This document shows positions 1 to 3,599 of a stretch of 8,671 nucleotides of DNA, in pieces; positions within the stretch are counted from its first letter, which is position 1; each line of letters starts with the position of its first letter. The stretch covers positions 1 through 8,671 of the forward strand of contig JAHKAK010000111.1 of assembly GCA_018826025.1 (NCBI GenBank), given 5' to 3'. The notes beneath the pieces were generated by a model, which saw only the letters and a list, made by a program, of their open reading frames with translations, searched no databases and was not told the DNA's origin. The translations under genes and the position numbers were made by a program. This DNA is from Patescibacteria group bacterium (GTDB lineage Bacteria > Patescibacteriota > Minisyncoccia > Portnoybacterales > GWB1-42-6).

Positions 1-180
1 GCCAAACCTTCTTACGAAGACCCCGCCCGCTACTCCTTTGCCCACGGCGGCAAAGACGCTACGCCCTATCCTGTCGACCGGCCAACTTATGACCAAACTA
101 TCGCGTATATGCGAGAATACGTGAACAAAGCCAAATTTTCATCGGTGGAGAAGCAAAAGATTCTAAGTAAACTAAATTAA
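1..180 (+). CDS. C-terminal fragment, DUF763-like protein (5' truncated)
   Basis: An open frame enters from the left edge and ends at TAA 178-180, giving the last 59 residues of a protein. The visible part has the run SFAHGGKD followed by PYPVDR and a TYDQTI helix, then a lysine-rich amphipathic tail. From memory this order (DPARYSFAHGGKD, PYPVDR, then a helix) matches the C-terminus of the DUF763 family, whose members are a few hundred residues long and occur in archaea and some bacteria; their biochemical function is not established to my knowledge. The start and most of the protein lie outside the window, so neither length nor operon partners can be judged. No T-rich intrinsic terminator follows directly; the first hairpins downstream are the repeats at 252-304. 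The frame is secure; the family assignment rests on a short match. Confidence 0.65.
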   Translation, partial: AKPSYEDPARYSFAHGGKDATPYPVDRPTYDQTIAYMREYVNKAKFSSVEKQKILSKLN

Positions 181-251
181 CCTGTGGAAAAATCAATGGG
201 GTTTTTATGGTAGGATGGGGATATAAGAGGAAGGAACTAAATCCCTCCCAA

Positions 252-272
252 CCTCCCTTTACGAAAGGGAGG
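252..272. repeat. Palindromic repeat, CCTCCCTTT type
   Basis: Perfect 9-bp arms CCTCCCTTT (252-260) and AAAGGGAGG (264-272) around ACG. The same type, with small changes, recurs at 3039-3057 (CCTCCTTT arms) and as related purine/pyrimidine palindromes at 3000-3022 and 3533-3554. It lies in the spacer after the first gene and lacks a following T run, so it is better read as a dispersed intergenic repeat than as a terminator. Confidence 0.7.
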
Positions 273-280
273 AGTAGATA

Positions 281-310
281 CTGGATCCCGGGTCAAGCCC
301 GGGATGACAA
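281..310. repeat. Palindromic intergenic repeat, GGTCAAGCCCGGGATGAC type
   Basis: A hairpin with arms TCCCGGG (286-292) and CCCGGGA (298-304) lies inside a unit running from CTGGATCC to GGGATGACAA. The 18 bases 291-308 occur again, exactly but inverted, at 3401-3418. Repeats of this style are common between bacterial genes. TTTT at 311-314 could give it weak terminator activity for the upstream gene, but the spacing is poor. Confidence 0.75.
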
Positions 311-355
311 TTTTGTTAGTATAAGATTTTTTAGATAATAATTAATCAATCAAGT

Positions 356-1459
356 ATGAAAAAATACTTAGGTTTGTTGGTGGGTTTGGCGCTGATCTTG
401 CCGATAGCGGCGGGGGCGGCGGAGTTCAGCAAGGGTGATGTAGTTAATCTGGGCGTTCACCCTGGTGAAATGGTGCGAGAGAATGTCTATGCTGCCGGTG
501 GGACGGTGAATGTTGTCGGTACCGTGGATGGCGACTTATATGTTGCCGGCGGCACCGTGAACTTAATGGGCACGGTAACTAAAGACGTGACCGTGGTTGG
601 CGGGACTTTAATTGTAACTGGAAAAATTGGCGATGATTTGCGGGTGGTCGGCGGCAATGTGACGGTCGGTGGGTCAATTGGCGGAGAGCTAGTCGCGATT
701 GGTGGGAATGTTAATGTTCTACCGAGCACAACAGTTGGCGCCGAGGCGTATATCGTGGGCGGGGTGATTAATTTGAGCGGTTCGTTTCCTGCCGATTTAG
801 TTATGGCGGGTGGCCAGATTTATTTGGCGGAAGGATTAATGGCCCGAAATAATTTTGATTATTATTCACAAAAAGAAGCCAAGATCAGCGATGGGGCGAT
901 CATTCTCGGCACAACGACTTTTCATCAGCAAGCCGTAAAAAAGAACACGCAGAGTAGTAAGTCTCCATTTTTTGGCCTGTTTGCCTTTATGACTATTTGG
1001 GTATTGTTGGGTTTGGCCGGCGCGATAATTTTAGCCTGCTTGCTGTTTTATCTCTGGAAACAGGAATCAAAAGAAATGATTGAAGCGGCGTTTGCTTCGC
1101 CGGGCAGGGAATTGATTAGAGGATTTGTAGTCTTAATCGTTTTACCTATCGCGGCGATAATTTGTTTAATAACACTGGTCGGTTTGCCTCTGGGATTCTT
1201 AGCTGGAGTTTTTTATGTGGCGTTAATCATTCTGGGCGCGGCGACCACGGGTCTGCTTTGGGCGGGCTTGCTAGCTAAATTCGTCTTCAAACGAAAAGAG
1301 ACGGACATTAATTGGTGGTTGATTATTTTGGCGGCGTTGGTGCTGGCGCTTGTTAAATTAATTCCATTCGTCGGCTGGCTCATCGGCTTCCTGGTGTTCC
1401 TCGTTGGCTTTGGCGTTTTGAGCAATAAAATTTACTCAAAACTGATGCCAAAGAAATAG
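356..1459 (+). CDS. Exported membrane protein with bactofilin-like beta-solenoid repeats
   Basis: 367 residues. Residues 1-21 form a signal peptide (KK, then a hydrophobic stretch, AGA before a likely cleavage at A22). Residues 48-160 hold seven GG-initiated repeats, with GG at 48, 65, 82, 99, 116, 135 and 152, so the spacing is 17 residues except one of 19. Each reads roughly GGxVxVxGxVxxDxxVx, as expected for a right-handed beta-solenoid of the bactofilin or polymer-forming class. A polar linker (about 165-203) leads to a hydrophobic C-terminal part with about four membrane segments (near 207-234, 256-280, 281-310 and 318-355) and a basic end. True bactofilins are cytoplasmic and lack both a signal peptide and this membrane part, so here the solenoid is probably exported and anchored. 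A role in the cell envelope or surface is inference; no catalytic motif is visible. The start is the first ATG before the signal peptide. No Shine-Dalgarno site precedes it and I found no convincing promoter. Two terminators follow. Confidence 0.75.
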   Translation: MKKYLGLLVGLALILPIAAGAAEFSKGDVVNLGVHPGEMVRENVYAAGGTVNVVGTVDGDLYVAGGTVNLMGTVTKDVTVVGGTLIVTGKIGDDLRVVGGNVTVGGSIGGELVAIGGNVNVLPSTTVGAEAYIVGGVINLSGSFPADLVMAGGQIYLAEGLMARNNFDYYSQKEAKISDGAIILGTTTFHQQAVKKNTQSSKSPFFGLFAFMTIWVLLGLAGAIILACLLFYLWKQESKEMIEAAFASPGRELIRGFVVLIVLPIAAIICLITLVGLPLGFLAGVFYVALIILGAATTGLLWAGLLAKFVFKRKETDINWWLIILAALVLALVKLIPFVGWLIGFLVFLVGFGVLSNKIYSKLMPKK

Positions 1460-1479
1460 GGAGGCGTTAGCGTATAAAA

Positions 1480-1508
1480 AATAGCCCTGACATAATGTCG
1501 GGGCTATT
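1480..1508. terminator. Hairpin after the solenoid gene; T run only on the minus strand
   Basis: Arms AATAGCCC (1480-1487) and GGGCTATT (1501-1508) continue through a T-G wobble into GACA/TGTC, a stem of about 13 bp with a 3-base loop. On the + strand no T tract follows, but A6 lies just before it (1476-1481), so on the minus strand the hairpin is followed by TTTTTT. It may act in both directions, or mainly block antisense transcription into the solenoid gene. Confidence 0.65.
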
Positions 1509-1522
1509 CTGGTTGGATGTGT

Positions 1523-1560
1523 GTATTCTGGTGTTCTTGAGAACATTAGAATACATTTTT
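1523..1560 (+). terminator. Intrinsic terminator
   Basis: Arms GTATTCTGGTGTTC (1523-1536) and GAACATTAGAATAC (1541-1554) close a TTGA tetraloop. The stem is 14 bp, all paired if the two central G-U pairs are allowed, and it is followed by ATTTTT (1555-1560). It lies 63 bp after the stop of the solenoid gene and is the likely end of that transcript, backing up the hairpin at 1480-1508. Confidence 0.75.
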
Positions 1561-1653
1561 GGGACATTGGATGTAGGGGCTCGCTATTTATCCTCAAGTT
1601 TTTGAGAGATTAAGAGCTTGAGTATGAAAAATCGTTTTTCGCTTAAATGCCTC
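1561..1653. other. Non-coding spacer with minor hairpins
   Basis: No gene seen. It opens with GGGACATTGGATGT, similar to GGGACATCGGATAT at the right end of the element at 2793-2940, so it may be a decayed copy of that repeat end. Two small hairpins follow: CTCAA/TTGAG near 1593-1606 and GAAAAA/TTTTTC near 1626-1640. Confidence 0.4.
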
Positions 1654-1677
1654 AACGGCTCAACGGGTTGAGCCGTT
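1654..1677. repeat. Perfect 10-bp inverted repeat upstream of the XRE gene
   Basis: AACGGCTCAA (1654-1663), loop CGGG, TTGAGCCGTT (1668-1677), with no mismatch. The left arm is preceded by a further CTCAAC, giving a short direct repeat CTCAACGG. No T tract follows, which argues against a terminator. It lies about 75-100 bp upstream of the likely promoter of the XRE regulator, so it could be an operator or just a spacer palindrome. Confidence 0.6.
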
Positions 1678-1682
1678 AGAAA

Positions 1683-1707
1683 TAGGGGTACCCCTACGCG
1701 CTATAAT
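1683..1707 (+). promoter_or_regulatory. 14-bp palindrome next to a TATAAT box
   Basis: TAGGGGTACCCCTA (1683-1696) is a perfect palindrome. Five bases later TATAAT (1702-1707) matches the -10 consensus exactly. No good -35 box lies at the usual distance; TTAGAA (1676-1681) would need a 20-bp spacer centred near the palindrome, a geometry known from MerR-family promoters. It may be a regulator-dependent promoter of the XRE unit or a chance -10 match. Confidence 0.4.
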
Positions 1708-1753
1708 CGAGCGGTTGACTTTTTATTGACTTGATTTTATCACACAAGAAACC

Positions 1754-1782
1754 TTGACTATTATATAGTTTAGTAGTATCGT
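1754..1782 (+). promoter_or_regulatory. Candidate promoter of the XRE/tautomerase-like unit
   Basis: TTGACT (1754-1759) and TATCGT (1777-1782) are separated by exactly 17 bp, predicting a start near 1789, about 63 bases before the ATG. Two further TTGACT copies lie at 1715-1720 and 1726-1731, 11 bp (one helical turn) apart, so other start sites or a repeated binding site are possible. The -10 box is only a moderate match. Confidence 0.45.
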
Positions 1783-1840
1783 GAAAGTAAAGAATTTTGT
1801 CCTTAAACAACAGAAAAAGAGTGAAAACAATCTTTTATAA

Positions 1841-1847
1841 AGGAGGG
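1841..1847 (+). promoter_or_regulatory. Strong Shine-Dalgarno site of the XRE gene
   Basis: AGGAGGG lies just before tandem ATG codons at 1852 and 1855. Counted from AGGAGG the gaps are 5 and 8 bases, so the second ATG has the more usual spacing; the two starts differ by one methionine. Confidence 0.8.
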
Positions 1848-1851
1848 ATGA

Positions 1852-2211
1852 ATGATGGATAAGGTTATAAAATTTAGAAAAATAATCGGCCAGACATTAA
1901 GGTTTCTTAGGACGCAAAAGAGGTTAACGCAGATACAGGTTGCAAAAAAGATGGGTTGTTCAAGGCCTAATGTTACTCAGTTTGAAAACGACGGCTTGGA
2001 TAGCATGGGAATCATCTTTTCGTTTTGTGAAGCCATGGGGGTTGATGTTCGGGAATTTTTCGCAATCTTGCCCGCGATGGTGGACTCGAACGGAGAATTC
2101 CGTGTTCATCCTAAAAGGTTGCTTGAAATCTTGAGAAAAGATATTGAGGATGTATGTGAAAAGAGAGGGGTAAAAGCTGAAGTTTCCATCGTTACCCGAA
2201 TTCTTTCGTGA
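1852..2211 (+). CDS. XRE-family helix-turn-helix transcriptional regulator
   Basis: 119 residues. Residues 12-70 form a Cro/CI-type (HTH_3) domain: a first helix with LRFLRTQKRLTQ, the turn of LTQIQVAKKMGCS, a recognition helix with RPNVTQFEN, and a closing helix with FCEAMGVDVREFF. Such domains bind operator DNA as dimers, often controlling their own promoter. Residues 71-119 form a charged extension with a probable helix (about 87-105) and no recognisable domain. The next gene starts 25 bp downstream behind its own strong ribosome site, so the two form one operon, and palindromes at 1654-1677 and 1683-1696 are possible operators. Arginine is coded mostly by AGA/AGG, unlike rpoB, where CGN codons dominate, hinting at another origin. 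The stop is TGA, supporting the standard code. The domain call is firm; target and function are unknown. An antitoxin-like role cannot be excluded. Confidence 0.87.
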   Translation: MMDKVIKFRKIIGQTLRFLRTQKRLTQIQVAKKMGCSRPNVTQFENDGLDSMGIIFSFCEAMGVDVREFFAILPAMVDSNGEFRVHPKRLLEILRKDIEDVCEKRGVKAEVSIVTRILS

Positions 2212-2236
2212 GGAGAATAAAAAGGAGGTGTGAGCG

Positions 2237-2668
2237 ATGCCAGTAATCAAAGTGTGGTGCCTTCCGGCTAGTCAGGACGAACGTACCCTGAATGTTCTTC
2301 ACCAAATAATTGTGAGGGCGGTAACGTCGGTTAAGGAGTTGGGCCTTCGCGATGAAAATGACATGACCTGTCTTTTTCCGCCTGACCTGATGTCTTATGG
2401 CCTGGGAGAGGAAATCATTATCGAGATCGGCGGTTTGTTCACGAAGCCGGAGCGAACGCCGGAAGTCTGCCAGTCCCTCGCGGCCAGTGTCGGGCGCGCG
2501 GTCAAGAGTCTTTATTCTGAAGCGAAGGTCGAGTGTTTTGTCACGAGCTTTGACCCGGCTCAAGGCTTCTGGACATCGGCGAAGCCGACGAGTCAGGAAG
2601 AAAGAGATGATGATGGGCTTAATTATTATTGTGGTGTTGAATGTGGCCCTCGCGATCCCAATAGGTAA
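2237..2668 (+). CDS. Probable tautomerase-superfamily (4-OT/MIF-like) protein
   Basis: 143 residues, preceded by AGGAGGTG at 2223-2230, so the ATG is well supported. After Met comes Pro2, then a beta strand (PVIKVWCLP), a helix (about 14-34), a segment with LMSYGLGEE, a strand IIIEIGGL (60-67), a second helix (about 73-93) and a last strand (about 97-104) ending near FDPAQGFW (105-112). Pro directly after the initiator Met and the beta-alpha-beta twice-over layout are those of the tautomerase superfamily (4-oxalocrotonate tautomerase, CHMI, MIF), where Pro1 is the catalytic base after Met removal. This is recognition by pattern, not a scored match, and the substrate is unknown. The acidic, cysteine-bearing tail (about 117-143) has no counterpart in those families. 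It is encoded with the XRE regulator and ends 32 bp before a terminator. If not a tautomerase it is an uncharacterised small cytosolic protein; no signal peptide or membrane segment is seen. Confidence 0.5.
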   Translation: MPVIKVWCLPASQDERTLNVLHQIIVRAVTSVKELGLRDENDMTCLFPPDLMSYGLGEEIIIEIGGLFTKPERTPEVCQSLAASVGRAVKSLYSEAKVECFVTSFDPAQGFWTSAKPTSQEERDDDGLNYYCGVECGPRDPNR

Positions 2669-2700
2669 AAGAAGTGGCAGTACTAATAACAAAACATTAG

Positions 2701-2728
2701 GCCGGGGAAGCAATTCCTCGGCTTTTTT
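2701..2728 (+). terminator. Intrinsic terminator of the XRE/tautomerase-like unit
   Basis: GCCGGGGAA (2701-2709) pairs with TTCCTCGGC (2714-2722), including one G-U pair, around a GCAA tetraloop, followed at once by TTTTTT (2723-2728). It is the most canonical terminator in the window and closes the two-gene unit. Confidence 0.92.
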
Positions 2729-2733
2729 ATTAC

Positions 2734-2777
2734 TACAAAAAAACTACAAAATAAAATCGTTACAAAATTCTACAAAA
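2734..2777. repeat. Four TACAAAA motifs in an A-rich tract
   Basis: TACAAAA begins at 2734, 2745, 2761 and 2771, with gaps of 11, 16 and 10 bp. Three of the four A tracts could be roughly in phase with the helix, which favours curved DNA. No gene or protein site is recognised here. Confidence 0.45.
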
Positions 2778-2792
2778 AATTAATCTGGCGAC

Positions 2793-2940
2793 ATCCGACG
2801 TCCGGAAATCTGTCATCGCGAGCCCCGAGCGAAGTCGAGGGACGCGGCGAACCCGTGGACGGCGGTAATATATCGGGATTGTCGCGTCGCCCCGCCGTGG
2901 CGGGGCTCCTCGCAATGACGTAAATTTTGGGACATCGGAT
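2793..2940. repeat. MITE-like intergenic element with nested inverted repeats
   Basis: The outer ends are ATCCGACGTCC (2793-2803) and GGACATCGGAT (2930-2940), inverted copies with one difference. Inside them GTCATCGCGAG (2812-2822) faces CTCGCAATGAC (2909-2919), again with one difference. A GC-rich core includes the hairpin CCCCGCC/GGCGGGG (2890-2905). The element has no open frame of its own that looks real. The GTCAT(T/C)GCGAG ... CGCAATGAC pattern is of the widespread bacterial intergenic-repeat kind. It lies directly after the accessory operon. Confidence 0.65.
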
Positions 2941-2963
2941 ATCGGAATTCAAACTTAACTCAC

Positions 2964-3060
2964 CCCCTGCCTTCGCTAAAGCTACGGCGAGGCAAGCAAC
3001 CCTCTCTTTAAAAAAGAGAGGGAGATTCCCCCTCGAGTCCTCCTTTTACAAAGGAGGGAG
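2964..3060. repeat. Cluster of short palindromic repeats
   Basis: Three hairpins follow each other. One near 2968-2995 has arms TGCC-TCGC and GCGA-GGCA with a one-base bulge. The second has perfect 10-bp arms CCCTCTCTTT (3000-3009) and AAAGAGAGGG (3013-3022). The third has 8-bp arms CCTCCTTT (3039-3046) and AAAGGAGG (3050-3057). The third resembles the repeat at 252-272. The cluster ends only 11 bp before the rpoB promoter. Confidence 0.65.
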
Positions 3061-3070
3061 AAATATGGGC

Positions 3071-3098
3071 TTGACAGATTTTAAGATAGGGATATAAT
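3071..3098 (+). promoter_or_regulatory. Near-consensus sigma70-type promoter, probably for rpoB
   Basis: TTGACA (3071-3076) and TATAAT (3093-3098) both match the consensus exactly, with a 16-bp spacer, predicting a start near 3105. The next gene downstream is rpoB, so its leader would be about 495 nt. No better promoter lies nearer to rpoB. The length of the leader also allows a separate small RNA ending near 3195. Confidence 0.8.
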
Positions 3099-3116
3099 GG
3101 AAATAAGTAAATAAAG

Positions 3117-3200
3117 TAAGGTATTTATTGCCTTGAATATGTATAAGAAATAAGGCCTGAATAAGCGCCCTGTTAGTGTTAATGGGTGGCTTTTGTTTTG
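3117..3200 (+). promoter_or_regulatory. Structured leader with alternative hairpins and an attenuator-like hairpin
   Basis: Soon after the predicted start, AAGG (3118-3121) can pair with CCTT (3131-3134). The same CCTT, as TTATTGCCTT (3125-3134), can instead pair with AAGGC and AATAA at 3152-3164 across a 3-base bulge. The next hairpin, AGCGCCC (3164-3170) with GGGTGGCT (3184-3191; one G-U pair and one bulged G), is followed by TTTTGTTTT. This layout suits transcription attenuation or a short terminated RNA. It matches no riboswitch or ribosomal-protein leader that I recognise. Confidence 0.45.
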
Positions 3201-3251
3201 CGTTTAGCCGCTAGTTGACGCAAAAAGAATACAACGCAAAAAAGACGCAAA
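3196..3251 (+). repeat. Three ACGCAAA direct repeats with one inverted partner
   Basis: ACGCAAA occurs at 3218-3224, 3234-3240 and 3245-3251. TTTTGCGT (3196-3203), overlapping the T-rich end of the preceding hairpin, is complementary to the first two copies over 8 and 7-8 bases and to the third over 7. Pairing with the first copy gives a hairpin at 3196-3225. Any of the three could compete for the same T-rich strand in the RNA. Confidence 0.5.
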
Positions 3252-3254
3252 GTA

Positions 3255-3385
3255 TAAAATCTAGAACTTAGCTTTATATTGGTTATTAAACCATATATTT
3301 TGTCTTCGCTCGGATGATATGTTCCATTTTGGAACGCATCATCCTCACTAGCCAAAATAAATCCGGGGTTAAGTTTTAGATTTTA
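3255..3385. repeat. Branched palindromic element (three-way junction), MITE-like
   Basis: An outer stem of 18 bp pairs 3255-3272 (starting TAAAATCTAGAACTTA) with 3368-3385, all paired if two G-U pairs are allowed. Inside are two hairpins. One has GGTT/AACC (3281-3292) extended by A/T pairs. The other, at 3297-3358, has an outer ATTTTG/CAAAAT stem, an internal loop, and an inner stem GGATGAT/ATCATCC plus GTTCC/GGAAC closing on ATTTT. The unit carries no gene and would be transcribed in the rpoB leader. Confidence 0.65.
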
Positions 3386-3400
3386 TCTCAAAATAATTTT

Positions 3401-3507
3401 GTCATCCCGGGCTTGACCTTAGCCTGCCCCGTACTTGATACGGGGGGATCCAGGCTCTGGATTCCCGCTGGAGTTTACCCCGTACTTTGATACGGGGCGG
3501 GAATGAC
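3401..3507. repeat. Compound palindromic intergenic repeat
   Basis: It begins GTCATCCCG and ends CGGGAATGAC, an inverted pair with one inserted base. Positions 3401-3418 are the exact inverse of 291-308. Inside, two nearly identical hairpins occur in direct orientation: CCCCGT/ACGGGG at 3427-3445 (loop ACTTGAT) and at 3478-3497 (loop ACTTTGAT). It looks like one repeat inserted into, or joined to, another of the same family. Confidence 0.72.
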
Positions 3508-3532
3508 AGAATATGCAAAAAATCTCCATTAT

Positions 3533-3554
3533 CCTTTCTTTGCACAAAGAAAGG
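3533..3554. repeat. Perfect 10-bp inverted repeat, 46 bp before rpoB
   Basis: Arms CCTTTCTTTG (3533-3542) and CAAAGAAAGG (3545-3554) around CA. Its composition groups it with the palindromes at 252-272, 3000-3022 and 3039-3057. No T run follows. Between it and the rpoB start no Shine-Dalgarno sequence is visible. Confidence 0.65.
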
Positions 3555-3599
3555 CGCTCCTCGTTTCTCATTTAATAATAAAGCCCGTCGATTATCTAA

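Noticed and set aside
313..341. Promoter for the solenoid gene (TTGTTA with TAATAA at 17 bp)
   Set aside because: The -10 match is poor and the region is AT-rich, so chance matches are expected. TATAAG at 222-227 also lacks a -35 partner.
2192..2713. 173-codon open frame on the minus strand
   Set aside because: It lies opposite the XRE/tautomerase-like unit, has no ribosome site and crosses the terminator; the composition is that of a shadow frame.
2606..2783. Overlapping + frame starting with three ATG codons and a hydrophobic stretch
   Set aside because: It overlaps the end of the well-supported gene at 2237-2668, has only a weak ribosome site, and would run through the strong terminator at 2701-2728.
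2770..2952. 60-codon minus-strand frame in the spacer
   Set aside because: It is the translated MITE-like repeat; no ribosome site or protein-like pattern is seen.
252..3554. CRISPR array
   Set aside because: The repeats are palindromic, differ in sequence and are irregularly spaced; there are no regular spacers and no cas genes.
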